Shown piece by piece: positions 45,867 to 57,769 of a DNA stretch of 64,000 nucleotides. A model generated the notes under the pieces. It did not search any database and was not told where the DNA came from. It worked only from the letters and a program-made list of their open reading frames with translations. Location: assembly GCA_037953745.1 (NCBI GenBank), contig JBAKBP010000698.1:186001-250000 (forward strand). The letters run 5' to 3'. The number at the start of each line of letters is the position of its first letter. Position 1 is the first letter of the stretch. The position numbers and the translations under genes were made by a program. The DNA comes from Lithodes maja (lineage: Eukaryota > Arthropoda > Malacostraca > Decapoda > Lithodidae).

Positions 45867-47679
45867 TGTTACGACTGGCGTTCAAATATATCAGGGCTCT
45901 TATTCATTGGACTAGTAATGGCATAAATGTTACAACGGAAAGCACTAGCTCCAACCTCTGAAGTATATTCCCAGTGAACAAAGAACACAAATACTCTAGA
46001 GTTCTATATGCAATAATAGGCTATCAAACTCTCAATAAATGTGCGTCTACTCTAGGCTTAATGTTATGTGAAAACAGCCTATTACTACCTATAACCGAAG
46101 GTGCTTGGTTATGGTATACAAAGTAAGGTGGTAAGAGAAGTTACAGCTTACGTTACTTTAATCAATAAATGTCAGGCACTCCTGCATGAAAGAAAGTGCA
46201 CTAAAGTCCTTCAACACTAACAAGGAATCTTCTTTAAATGTTAGATGCTGTAAAGATGCTCGTATCGGAAATGGAACCCAAAAAGGCAGGCAGTGGAACA
46301 ATGCTCGTGCAGGCTATGCACACAAAAAGGCAGAATATATATAATGCCGTCGGAGCCAAGAATATCCTAAACACTACAACACTAATAATAATCGCCACGA
46401 CAATGCAGTATTCCTATCAACAAAAAGAGCCTAAGTCGTTTGTGTCTCCATACATCAAACTAGGCTACGAAATGCTTGTGTAATCATAAATGGGTATGCA
46501 TAAAAAGAGTAATTAGGTTAATATACTTAATGTCTACTGTGACTGATAAAGTCTAGCTAGAGTCAATGATACGAGATACTGGTGCGCATGGCATGCTGCA
46601 TAGCCTAGTGCAAATCTCAAGTCTGTGCGTCAAATATTACGTTATAATGAAGGGTAGCTCTCTTGAGAAACCTTAATACCGAAGTATTAAGCGTTCTCCT
46701 GGCGTACCTCAAAGACAAACAACGAGCTTAGAATGGTGCAGAATGGTATAGGCAAAAAGCCCTCATTCGTGCATGCTCTACTCTCAATGGCACACAGACT
46801 AGAACTTACCCAATCAACTCCAGTTCTCAGGTATGTCGTGCCGCTTTTAACTGAAGCCAGCACTCATAGGAAACAATACCTTATAGTATCAGACTCCTAG
46901 TCTAGCATTATCTAATCCAGCAGAACACTAATAATTACAGGAAGCAGTACTGAACAATATGAATGCCAACCAATGCTTCGTGATCAACTTATCTTAACAA
47001 CTAACAAACATGGGTTATATCAGACCTTAACGCACAATACAACTGGCCAGCATTAAGCTGATTATGCAGAGTTAACCAGAGGGGGTATAATATTAATAAA
47101 AGGTGGTGAAAGATATGGAAAATGAGAGAGATAGCCAGAGGAAAAGGTTCTCAGGTGCAGAGAGGAGGACAGATATCAAAGGGATAAGAGGTATGCGTTC
47201 TAGAAACCAGATCTGAGGGAGAGAGTGGCGAGAGAGCTGTATATATACTAGCACTAGCTCGCACCGCGTAGACAAAGCGGTAACAATTCCTTCAGCCAAT
47301 GACAAAGAAGCCAGCCAAACATGACATCACCAAGCATGGTAAAAAACTCCTCCAACCAATCCCAGGCCAGCCAGCCGGGACGTCATCAAGCATGGCAAAA
47401 AACACTGCGCGCCTCCTCTCACTCTGTTCTACTCTCTCTCTCTCTCTCTCTCAAATCCTATCATTACTACTTAATGATAAAACATATACTTTGCAATTAA
47501 ATATATAAAGCCTTGACATGGGCGAAAACAAAGAGCCTTTCTGGACTGCCCATGACACGAGCTTACATATGAAATAAAGCACACAATAATACAACTGTAG
47601 CCACATCCACTGCCCTGGCGATCCTAGCGAGTCACTGTAGGACAAGCCATGCGGTTCTAACGGAGTGGTTAACGTCACA
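45867..47679 (-). repeat. B-family solo LTR (1813 bp), minus orientation
   Basis: Begins TGTTACGACTGG and ends GTTAACGTCACA; collinear with the LTRs of element B. Its CRE-like sites are altered (TGACATCA near 47323, GGACGTCA near 47380). The flanks (CCTA before, ATAT after) do not match, so the two sides may have been joined by a later deletion; on the left it directly abuts BEL/Pao sequence. Confidence 0.9.
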
Positions 47680-47690
47680 ATATATATATA

Positions 47691-47752
<62 letters not shown>
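47680..47752. repeat. TA microsatellite
   Basis: About 70 bp of TA, with one ATAC interruption, between two LTRs. Confidence 0.95.
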
Positions 47753-47756
<4 letters not shown>

Positions 47757-48168
47757 ACGAATCTGGACTTCAGTTGTTTAGAGACGGTATACGAAAATAA
47801 TTACTAATGGAAATGCACCTTGTCTCTCTACCAAACAACACCACGACGCAACAGGTAAGAGCACTTTGAACGCTTCCAGGCTCTTCTCAGGGCTTAAGGT
47901 GCACACTGCCCTGCTCCTATTCTGAATAATAAGTAGAACAGAAATAATCATGTAACTTACTAGCTACGAGAACTCGAAACCAACACCGGGATTAGCAATG
48001 CTGGGTTGGATAATCAAAACAGTTAAATACATATAGGCTACCAGCAGACATCAATGAAAAAAAAGAGTGCAGGTGTACTTCGAGCATAACAGGCTATGCG
48101 CCTCCTCGACAATACTAAACCGTGCGCAAACCAGCCAACGGTTATCCACTCTCAACCCAAGAGAGTTG

Positions 48169-50005
48169 TGTGACGCATGTCGAGTATGAGCATGCTGTAC
48201 AGAACGCCCAGTCAGGCCCCACTCTCGCTAGGATCGTCAGGGCAGGAACTTTGGCTGTAGTCTGTGTAGAGTTTCCTAACTCAGTTTATGTGAACCGTTG
48301 TACTATAAGTATTATCATTATGTATTTTGTTTTCTTCTAAGTCAACGAGTTCTATTTTATATCATTAGATATAAGTATTGTGTGTGGGACTTGTATGTAA
48401 TGATGAGAGGAGGGATATTACGTGGCGTGGGGTCGGTGAGTGCGCCACGCGGGCCGGTAGGCCTAATTCCCTCCTCCCTTCCTCCCTTTCAGCGCGTGGG
48501 AAGTTCTTTGTCAATCCCAGATTGAGAGAATATGACGTCATGATTGCCAGTGGGCGGTCCTTAAGTAGTTTGAGATATGCCGCTAGAGGGCCGAGTATAA
48601 AAAGAGAGGTTTTTGCCACCATGCTTCAGAACTCGTCAGGCAAAGCGACCTCTCATATCCCTTGCAACTATCCATATTCTTCCGACTGATGTGAACTTTC
48701 TCTACTCTCTGAACAGCCTATCTTCTACTCTTCTCGTCCCTTTTTAACCAATGACCCCTTTGGTGCAGATTTAGTCAGCCAAAGTATTATCGCTTGAGTT
48801 CTCACGAGATAAGTGCCTGTTAGATAGCCTATTTTTGGAAGGGTTAACTAGAATAGGATTGATTGATGTTTGTTGCACTCGTATATGTATTTCCCTGTGT
48901 ACTATTATTCATGTTCCTGTTTTCTGCTGGTTTAGGTAATGCTAGACTGGGATAGGGTTCCTCGAGTTGTGATTTCCTATGAGTGCTAGGTTGGTTGAAC
49001 CAGCACAATTGCAACGGAGACGTGGGAAGCCTAGGGGGTCTTTTTGATTGTGTACCGTGGGAGTTTAGCACTGTGTTGCGAGTGAGGGCTTTTGCCTGTG
49101 CCACCCGACACTGTGCTATCTCATTTGCTTGACTTTGAGAGGATCGCCAGGAGAGAACCAGATACTAGTGATCTGGATCTCTCAAGAGAGCATCCCGTCA
49201 ATTACCGTAATTTGGCCGCACAGTCTTAAGGACCTCGCTAGGCTACGAGCCGCTTGCTCAGCCATTGTCTCTTAACCTTAGATATCCCAGCTAGACTTTG
49301 CTCGACCAGCAGATACAGTATAGTATTGAAGCTTCTCCTTATGTATATTATTGTTTAAGCACTATTGATTTCATGTGTGGCACGCTTAGCTACTTCAGAG
49401 ATTAGTGGCCCACGAGCACAATCTTAGTAGGCTATTGCCAGTGCATTGTCGGAGTACTTCTTCTTAATGTTTGCCATATCCTATTGCTTATTCTTATAAT
49501 TCTTCTTATGTCAATTTAAAGCCTTTAATTACCAGTGAGTTATTCATTAAATTGCTGTTCAAAATCCGATACTTACTTCTTACGAGTATTCGAGAAGCAT
49601 CTAACTTATCAGAAGATTCCTTGCTTGATGCTCGAGGACTATTGTTTAACGTAACGTAATAGTGCCGATCCGAAGTAGAGGGTGGAGGACTTCTTAAGTT
49701 CTTAGTTCAAGGGTGGATTACTTCGGCTTCGGCCAACACTATTATTTAGTGTTGTAGTACTTTCTTCTTTGTTTGATTGTTGACCAGACTAGATAACTCC
49801 CGTCTTGCTATTAGTCTGTTGTGTGAAACGCTAGTACCGAGTTCTTGTATACCCCGTTATAGCAGATAGAACTCTGGAGGGTAGTGGCGTTTTTTGTTCG
49901 GCTGGCAGTACTCTGGGGTTGGGATCGTGTGTTTCCGTTGTGGCAGCGAGCCATACTCGAGTCCTGTGTAAGAGCCCTAGTGTACCCGAGTGCCCGGTCG
50001 TAACA
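48169..50005 (+). repeat. diverged B-related solo LTR (B2) with GTTG target duplication
   Basis: Begins TGTGACGCATG and ends CGGTCGTAACA. Flanked by GTTG at 48165-48168 and 50006-50009, a 4-bp duplication. Blocks homologous to the B LTR occur in the same order: CTCGCTAGGATCG(T/C)CAGGGCAG, AATGCTAGACT, TTTCCTATGAGTGCT, GG(A)TCGCCAGG and TCTCAAGAGAGC. A TGACGTCA site is at about 48533 and a TATA-like GTATAAAAAGAG at about 48594. It is a separate, older subfamily. Confidence 0.85.
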
Positions 50006-50082
50006 GTTGCACATAATAATATTGCATACATATAATGAACTAACAATACAATGCAGTGTCCTAATATGTCTACTAACCTCGG

Positions 50083-50130
50083 GGTGATATTAGTGGAGGC
50101 AGGGTGCCCTGACCACCTCTAATATCACAC
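50083..50130. repeat. 48-bp hairpin-forming palindrome
   Basis: GGTGATATTAG at the left pairs with CTAATATCAC at the right; inside, TGGAGG faces CCACCT, and the centre CAGGGTGCCCTG is self-complementary. The whole could form a long hairpin or cruciform. Confidence 0.75.
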
Positions 50131-50220
50131 CAGTATATCCTGCTTCAACCTGGGCCCCCCAGTGAGTTACAGCCCAAACAATGAACTCTTAGAGTCCACC
50201 TCCCACACTCACTTAACTAT

Positions 50221-50238
50221 GGGGGGGGGGGGGGGGGT
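50221..50238. repeat. poly-G run
   Basis: An uninterrupted G tract of about 17 bases. It could also be a sequencing-unstable homopolymer. Confidence 0.8.
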
Positions 50239-51270
50239 CCAGACTGAAGCTGGATTCGTAATTAATATTACACACTCCGTTGCCTCAGTTCAAAACCCGA
50301 GATAGGGAACAAACAATGGCTGGGCAGAACCGTCAAGGCTGCTGCCGGGTCATAAGCACAAACACTGGGAAATTATGTAGGGGTATGGATGTGTGTGTGT
50401 GTGGACTGTCTATGGGATTAACAGTGCTTATTAGTAAGGACCCCGGCAAGCCTCCCAGCTCTTCCCTACCACAGATTCCGACGTAAGCCACCGGAGGTAC
50501 AGAACATATGAAACAAAGGGAAACATAATATATGCTGATCAGAGGAAAAGAATAATTAAAGAATGAACGAATGTCTAGGATTCTCTGTTAATTACGTTAT
50601 GTTACTATTATGCAAGCAAGGAAAAACAGCAGGGGCAGACTGGGGTGCCACAAGAGAGAGCTACCACCACCTATACTGTCTGGCCGCCCACGAGAGAATG
50701 GTGAGGCCTGGCCCTGGCGAAGCTGGCGGGAGCCAGGCTCAAACTAATGGGGGGTTGCAAGATATAACCACACGATATGATAACACTAAGAAACTTCACA
50801 CGAATAACTTATCCTAAAGTATTCCCGTGTTAACAAATTAACTAAAACAGTATGGCAGAGAAAATAAAGTACATCTTGATATTGCAACACAACTAAACTT
50901 GCAATGGTCACATAATTAATTAAACGCGTGTTGCTTAGCAACATCGCCTCCCCCACCCTGAGACTGGAGCAACATTCCTTCCTCCACTTCCTCCCTTACC
51001 CAGCAACACCCAGCCTGCAAATTACAGCGTTGCCACTAAAACACAACTTCATAATTATACGAACCTAGTAACACTCTATTGGCTCATTCTACACAAATGT
51101 TTATTGAGACAAAAATGCTTAGAGGTACGGCAAAACTAGTCATGTGTAATTGGAAGGGTATCGGAGTGAAACTCACAATGCCAGGTATTTCTAATAGACT
51201 TGGCACAGCTGCTGTCAGAAGTCAGGTGCCACTAGAGTTTGGCTACTCCTAAAAGACCCAGGTCATTGTG

Positions 51271-51273
<3 letters not shown>

Positions 51274-51340
<67 letters not shown>

Positions 51341-51342
51341 TT
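51274..51342. repeat. TA microsatellite
   Basis: About 70 bp of TA repeats; probably the other half of the tract at 47680-47752 if the LTR between them was inserted into it. Confidence 0.9.
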
Positions 51343-52524
51343 ATCTCACGTTATTTTTAGCAATCTACAGACGATCATGTTTACCTTAGCAGTATTTTGT
51401 CAGGGTTAAAACATACAGTAGTCATATACAGATTAATACAACACACAAAAGACCGTCACCACAACTGAACATCAATGTAATACACACAGGTGAAATCACA
51501 ATATATATGATTCTATTTTTTAACCTTGACATATAAACTTTCCGTGAAATAATGCCAACTGACGGCCTCATCCCACACTCTAACTCCACTAACTGCCACA
51601 CTCAGCATCACAGGTACAAACTCCTACCTAATCCAGGTGGCACAGAAAACAATGTACGGTAAATTATGTCAGGAAAGGCCTGTTGAACCTTTCTAGGCTG
51701 GAATGTTTTTTTTAGGGAAATTAGTATATTCTGTATAATTATATGTGTGTGAGTTAGTGTGACTTTGTATATACATTGAAGTGAGAGTGCGTGTTTGTGT
51801 GTGGGTTGTGTGTATGTGTGTGTATATGTGAGCTTGAGTGTACTACTGTGTATGCATGGAGTTGCCAAGGTGTACTTACTTCCATTGACTTGCATGTTAT
51901 CCAATGTGTTTGTTATCTAATCTAAGTATCATTGAGAGTGTGTTTATATGTGTCCATTTGCATGTTTTGCGTGTGTGTTTATATACAAGTGTGTGTGTGT
52001 GTGAATAGATACTATTATATACACATAAACAATCAAATGCTATGGAAACTAGCTTTAGATATTGTGATGTTGCTTACGATAATTAAGTTACAGTAGGTCT
52101 CGTTCTATAACTTAAACTTCGGTTTCAGAGCCATCTATTGGGAAGGAAAACAAAACAAAAAACTTACAGTGGCTCCATACGCCCGTTTTATCGACTCTGT
52201 TTCAGTTCAGTTCAGATTATTACCCGGCAATATAGTAGTAAATCAGTGTGAGGCTATAGATTATGGTTGGGAGTCCTGTAAAATACTTTAATATAAAACA
52301 AATACTATTGAACAAAATATAATATATATAAAGAACATATAACATCGTGTGGGAGTTCTTCTTTATGAACAGATATACACTAGATCAGAGGTAGGGTGGA
52401 ATAACTCAGACAATTTTAGTTTTATAGACATGGAAGTGTAGAAACAATGGTGCAATATGGTAAACAAATTAGCAGTGCATATCCTATCAAGATACCTAAG
52501 TCATAAGCATAACAAAGGAAAAGT
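51343..52524. other. noncoding, GT-rich middle
   Basis: No gene seen. Positions 51740-52010 are enriched in GTGT and TGTGTG runs; the rest is AT-rich unique-looking sequence. Confidence 0.5.
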
Positions 52525-53011
52525 GTACAGTTTCTGGAAGATGCCAAAATCTGGATAATACACCACTTCCTTAGCCAACCCGTTCAAAGTAAGCGAACCT
52601 GTAGTAGTTGCAAATCTGCCCTCTAAAAATTAGCTCCAACCAAAAATGTTAGGACTACACAATCCTAAGAATCCCACATTGTTTTCAAAAAGAGGTTGAG
52701 GTCCACGGCGAGCCAAGGATTTATAGAAACCGACACATCTGCCGTGTAGCCAACCACACCATGCCCAAACTCAACTAAAAATTCGCCTCCATCATTTAAA
52801 ATCTGACAATGACACCCCTCCTCCACCCATAGTCCTCCCTCTTTCCCACTACAACCACTCTAGTACAAGCTGCCTCTTCTCCCCCAAACATCCACTCATT
52901 TTCTGACGCACAGAAAACACACAAAACACAATTTGTCCCCGCTAAGATAGGTTAAAACACTCCTACCCTACTGGACTTGGCATACTGTATTTTAGCTTCA
53001 CAAGGTGTTAC
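52525..53011 (+). pseudogene. element C: integrase C-terminal/pol-end remnant
   Basis: Aligns by eye with 56430-56930. Shared landmarks are CCAACC(C/T)GTTCAAAGTA, GTTGCAAAT(C/A)TGCCCTCT and the run near AATCCTAAGAATC. Read as protein this is a KVSE..VVANLPS..LQPK segment, like the GPY/F end of a Gypsy integrase. Heavily decayed. The Harbinger-like element is inserted at its 3' side. Confidence 0.55.
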
Positions 53012-53375
53012 TTATGCCCCTTTCCCACTGGTGAGACAAGTCACGATTTTCGTCGCCGATGACTTAGTTTTGTCAAATTCGCAAGAATACGTGGGACGTT
53101 CACGATTTTGACCGTTACAAACAGATGACAAATTATACTCAGCGAAGATGTCGCCGATGTCGGCGACGCAATCGCCGACCTTCTGCGACGTTATCGGCGA
53201 AGTGAGCGATGTTTCGCTGATGACCTCTGCGAGGCATGTCACATTTTCAAAAATATCTTGCGAAATCATGCGAAGATGAAAGAAAACTCGCCATGTTCTG
53301 TGACGTCTTCGGCGATTCAAGCGATGGTTCGGCGTATTGAAACCTGGATGGGGGTAAACTTCTTAAAACCCTCAG

Positions 53376-53446
53376 AGTGCCAGGTCCGTATATATACGGA
53401 CTAGGGTCTTGTCACGCCCAGTGCCAGGTCCGTATATATACGGACT
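53376..53446. repeat. two copies of an 18-bp perfect palindrome
   Basis: GTCCGTATATATACGGAC is at 53384-53401 and 53428-53445, 44 bp apart, each preceded by GTGCCAG. The surrounding matching unit is about 27 bp. Confidence 0.9.
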
Positions 53447-53447
53447 C

Positions 53448-53830
53448 GCCGAAAAAAAATCGTAGCAGCGAAACGACTGCACCTATAGCTTTCATATTTC
53501 TACCACATGTACCTTACCCTTCTGGCTTCTTGCCACCACCAACACAACCGCCTCCCCCACTCACTCGCTGACTATCGGTCGCCTCACAAAGAAAAAAAAG
53601 GAAAATATGTGGCGGCGAAACGACTGAACCAATCTGTTCCATATTTGTGTGACAAGTCCCCTACCCTTCTGTCGTCCCCCCACCACACCCCCACCTCCCT
53701 CCCACCACCCACTTCCAGCGTATCCGTACGAAGAAAAGGAAAAAAAGGAAAATCCGTGGTGGCGAAACTACCTTACCAATCGGCTTCATATTTGAAACAG
53801 GAGTCAATTACCCTGCTACCTTCCCCCCAC
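53448..53830. repeat. three diverged ~145-bp tandem repeats
   Basis: Each unit has A-rich sequence, then G(C/T)(A/G)GCGAAAC, then TTCATATTT or CCATATTT and a CCCT(A/T)CC-rich tail. Units start near 53458, 53602 and 53750. They lie inside the Harbinger-like element. Confidence 0.7.
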
Positions 53831-54015
53831 TATCCCCCAAATATGAAAACTAATAGGGTTAACCATGAGGAAGAAAGGGGACCAGAAAAACTACCCAAAA
53901 ACAAAAATATATATATGTTGGCTCGCTACCGCTCACCAGGAAAATATTGAAACTTGGATGGGGGTAAACGTCTTAAAACAGCAGGCTGAACGGGGCCGAA
54001 CGGATTATACGCAAA

Positions 54016-54167
54016 GAGAGAGGGAGAGAAAGAAAAAAAAACAGCGAGGAGGGAGAGAAAGAGAAAACAGGAGGTGGGCTCAATTAGGAAGCCGTAAGGT
54101 AAACATTGAGCCCACCTCGCTGTTTTCTCTTTCTCTCCCTCCTCTTTTTTTTTTTTTTCTTTCTCTC
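54016..54167. repeat. long near-perfect foldback
   Basis: 54046-54084 pairs with 54105-54144 over about 39 bp with one unpaired base; purine-rich sequence outside extends the pairing with gaps. The loop is about 20 bp (TAGGAAGCCGTAAGGTAAAC). Transcribed, it would give a long hairpin RNA. Confidence 0.85.
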
Positions 54168-54531
54168 CCACCTCGCCGAAGGTGCTCTTTGGCATCGTCG
54201 ATGTTCTCGGAACATCTGAGAGCATCGGCGAGCAGAGCATCGGTGAGCATCCATGCAGCGTTGCAAAGTTTTTTTTATGCGAAACCCTCCGCGATGTCTC
54301 GCCGATGTCGCAGATGATCGCAGATCCCTTCGGCGATGCTCGACGATGCTTGAAAGGGTAACCAATCCTCGTGAGTCCTCGTCCAAAATTTTGAACTGTG
54401 CAAACATTTGCGAGGCCTTGAGAGTCAAACGATTGTTCATGAGAGGTGTTGAGACATGTCACGAATGTGCCAATTTATTGGTGTCGGCGACGAAAATCGT
54501 GACTTGTCTCACCAGTGGGAAAGGGGCATTA

Positions 54532-55135
54532 AGAGGTCAGCAGAGGTCAATGGTTTTCATTCCCCACGCGGCCATCGAAGCAATAACATCCTCAGCACCA
54601 CGGCACCCCTACTTTTCACCGACACTGAACATCTTCATCACCATGCACGTCAGATGTATATATTGGTACAGCGAGAAAAAGATGAAACACAGGCTCTACC
54701 ATCCAGACCAGCTGATGATCCTCCTGAGGAACTACCTCACCTCCAGCACCCTCAAAGTGGTCAGAACAGATGGCGTACCTTTCGAATACGAATACACAAC
54801 ACGATGGTACAATTCTTTGTACACTTCAGGCGATCCCTACTATATAACACCTGTAAGACATACCACCTTTACTCACGGTTTTGTAACTTTGTTGCCCAAT
54901 GGGGTAGCGTTATACCCAATTCTATAATACCAGCCGACCCTTCTACAAGACCAGCTGACTCAAGAAGACCAGCCACTGCAAGAGCAAACAGAACCACCCT
55001 GCCAGACACAACTAAGAAAGCCTTGCTGCCTATCACTTCACCCCCCCCACCCTCACCTTACACCCCCCCCCCCCCCCCCCCCCAGGACCTCAAACTACCT
55101 CCCCTCATTCATCCCTTCCCTTTCCAATACCTGAT
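54532..55135 (+). mobile_element. element C: LTR-like terminal segment (plus copy)
   Basis: Same segment family as 9118-10160 and 33496-33970, here in plus orientation. It shares ATGCACGTCAGATGT, the stretch readable as VRHTTFTHGFVTLLPNG, and the CCAGC(T/C)GA(C/T)(C/T)C region. It sits between a pol end (52525-53011) and another pol remnant (55140-56560), so it could be the shared LTR of two tandem copies. A C-run of about 20 bases is at 55063-55083. Confidence 0.5.
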
Positions 55136-55139
55136 CCGA

Positions 55140-56560
55140 TCATAGACTTTCCCGACTATGCTCAGCCTTTCAGGACATATACAGATGTCTCACTAGTCAG
55201 CATCGGAAAATCTTTGTTTCAAGTTTGTGACAGTATGGAACATATCATTGCTTGTGTCAGTTGCGCTCTCAACCCACCCCTCAGCAGAAAACTATGCCAT
55301 AAATAGAAGAGAGTGTCTGGGACTAGTCAGGGCTCTCAAGCACTTCTGGTCGTACCAACTGGGTGCCAAACCTACTGTTATTATCACTGACCATCACTCT
55401 CTACAATAGTTGAGGCAATATCAAATGTACAATACCCTCATATTCCGTTAAAAGCGAGACGTTAGAGGAAATACATTTTGATATAATTTACCGGCCTGGG
55501 AAATTGAACACCAACGCGGACGCCGTGTCAAGACTATCACTAGACAAGTCCACACCAGTTCTCTTTCTAGCTAACATTCACCCGAGCGACCATAAGTACA
55601 TAGATTGATTGCAGCCACCCGTAGTCACACCATCTCACAAAAGAAAACGCTTTTACATGCATGGGGAGCTCAAATTAACACAGCTGGGTGCCCCAGGATT
55701 TTTTTTATTTCACGCGGCAAACAGGGGATATCATCACGGGCTCGGGGCACATTATAGTCATCCTGTGCACAACTTACGAGATCATAATCACACCTTCACG
55801 TGGGTATCAGCATCCACATCAGGTATAAAAAGTTGCTCCAATCCTATAACTTGACTTACTTGATGGTAAACCCAAGCTCCTCCACAAGGAGAATCATAAA
55901 CGCATGTCTGGCTTGTGCAAAAGGAAAATATAACACGAGAACGTTAAGCCCATCAGGCATAGTCATGGCAGAAAACCCACACCAACTGATAGCGTTAGAC
56001 TTTATGGGCCTATTCCTAGCATACATTGAATTAAATTTCATCATAATGTTCATTAATACTTACTCCAAGTTCATTGTTGCAACACCGCTCAATGATCACG
56101 CTGCTTTCCCAGTTGTCTGTGCCCTTTTTTTCTGAAGCCTGTCAATATTTTGTCCTTCCCCAAGTTCGACAAAGTAATACTGCTCTTGCATTCATCAGGC
56201 TAGTCTGGAAAGCACTCTGAGATGTATAATATCTTATTCGTCCCCATACTGGCCAAAGGTAACTTGGTGTGCGTGAGAAGCCACCAGTGTCACTAACAAA
56301 CTCCTAACAGCCATGATTGTGGGAGAAATGGCCGACTGGCCTAACCAGTTGAAAATGATCCAAAACAGTCTAACACACTACGCCCGCCCTTACCCACTTG
56401 AAAAATTGCCTTGTACAATTAGGACAATGCCAAGATCAGGAAAAATACACAACCTCCTTATCCAACCTGTTCAAAGTAGGTGAAATTTTCATAGTTGCAA
56501 ATATGCCCTCTCAATAAAAGCTGCAACCGAAATATTGTGGGACTGTACAATATCCTAAGA
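55140..56560 (+). pseudogene. element C: Gypsy RNase H and integrase remnant (plus copy)
   Basis: RNase H begins near 55142 with FPDYAQPF and YTDVS, then SAENYAINRRECLGLVRALKHF and TVIITDHHSLQ (55227-55409), and YRPGKLNTNADAVSRLS near 55495. The integrase follows with ACLACAKGKYNTRTLSP, LDFMGLF (first Asp retained), INTYSKFIVATPL (55800-56135), then LKMIQNSLTHYARPYPLEKLP (near 56340) and a KVGEIFIVANMPS..KLQPKYCG end (near 56480). Many stops. The RT part is missing. Confidence 0.75.
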
Positions 56561-57225
56561 ATCTAATTTTGCTTCCAATTAGAGGATAAGCTCCGCGACA
56601 CACCTAGCATTGTTTTAAACGGACATATTCACTGAATAACCTCCATTACTTGCCTAAACTTGACTCAGAGTCTGCCCCAACCCATGTCAAATCTGTTAAT
56701 GATACCCTCTTCCGGCCATAGATCTTCATTTTATCTTCAGAACCATGCTAGTACACCTCCCCCCCCCCCTCCACCTCCCCGACTCTCCAAACACCCATTG
56801 ACCCCCACATTCTCCGACACACACACACACAACAAACAACACTCAGCTCCACAAATTACAGCTTCCATCCGCTGTGACTGGCTTTCCAAATCTCCATTTA
56901 GACAACTTTGTGCAGTTTAAGAAGGATCGGTGGTAGTAAAAAGGGTTAATGGAGATAATTGGAAGCCTCTATAAGTTTATACAGATTTGCCCGCAGTCTT
57001 CATCTCGTTTGCAAAATAGATATGTAGGTATGTAGGGATATATATATATATTGTGAATCCGTCTTAAAAAGTACAATAATAATGATCATTAGGACATAAA
57101 CAAACTTTGAAGTATTGAAACAAGAAAGACTCAAACTATTGTCAAAATATTGTTAATCGTCAAAAATAAAAGTATACAGTGGGTGTGTATCCTTTCACCT
57201 CTCTTGTCGCTTGGAGTTCCCACGG
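56561..57225. other. decayed element C 3' end and noncoding flank
   Basis: Up to about 56930 the sequence still resembles 10186-10340 in reverse (TGACTCAGAGTCTGCC, ACAAACAACACTCAGCTCC). Beyond that no gene is seen. AATAATAATGATCATTAG at about 57077-57094 recurs after the minisatellite at about 59800-59818. Confidence 0.5.
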
Positions 57226-57769
57226 TTATGTCAATGAAAACAGTTACCACGTGTATGACAATATAAATAGTCACCACGTGTATGATAATATAAATAGTCA
57301 CCACGTGTATGACAATGAAAACAGTTACCACGTGTATGACAATGAAAACAGTTACCACGTGTATGACAATGTAAATAGTCACCACGTGTATGACAATGTA
57401 AACAGTTACCACGTGTATGGCAATGTAAAGTCATCACGTGTATGACAATGTAAACAGTTACCACGTGTATGACAATGTAAATAGTTACCACGTGTATGAC
57501 AATGTAAACAGTTACCACGTGTATGACAATGTAAATAGTTACCACGTGTATGACAATGTAAACAGTTATCACGTGTATGACAATGTAAATAGTTACCACG
57601 TGTATGACAATGTAAATAGTCACCACGTGTATGACAATGTAAACAGTTACCACGTGTATGACAATGTAAATAGTCACCACGTATATGACAATGTAAATAG
57701 TCACCACGTATATGACAATGTAAACTGTTACCACGTGTATGACAATGTAAACGGTTACCACGTGTATGA
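57226..57769. repeat. 27-bp minisatellite with E-box, left part (~20 copies)
   Basis: The unit is CCACGTGTATGACAATGTAA followed by A(A/T)AGT(T/C)A. About 20 copies, varying at a few positions; most contain CACGTG and some CACGTA. The period is a multiple of three and stop-free in some frames, which explains the long repetitive open frames on both strands; these are not genes. The array is broken at 57769 by a solo LTR. Confidence 0.95.

Larger units (their letters stand above)
47753..51273 (-). mobile_element. probable solo LTR of a further family, split by a B2 LTR
   Basis: Begins TGTTACGAATCTGG and ends CATTGTGACA, with ATAT-type TA repeat on both sides, as if inserted into a TA microsatellite. 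Removing the 48169-50009 insertion leaves about 1680 bp. Its ends resemble those of B (TGTTACGA... and ...GTGACA) but the body does not align with B by eye. No gag or pol inside. A 20-base near-inverted match to its start lies at about 50248-50268. Assigned on termini and nesting only. Confidence 0.45.
53015..54528. mobile_element. 1.5-kb nonautonomous DNA transposon with 45-bp TIRs, TTA duplication (Harbinger-like)
   Basis: The first 45 bases, starting TGCCCCTTTCCCACTGGTGA, recur inverted without mismatch at the right end. TTA lies at 53012-53014 and 54529-54531. A 3-bp TTA duplication with long GC-skewed inverted repeats fits PIF/Harbinger. No transposase is visible; the interior holds tandem TCGGCGA-type motifs, two 18-bp palindromes, three ~145-bp repeats and a long foldback. 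It interrupts element C remnants. Confidence 0.75.

Noticed and set aside
47248..50268. 20-bp inverted match of TTACGAATC(T/C) sequences at 47755 and about 50250 as TIRs of a DNA transposon
   Set aside because: It is imperfect, there is no target duplication, and the left copy is better explained as an LTR end.
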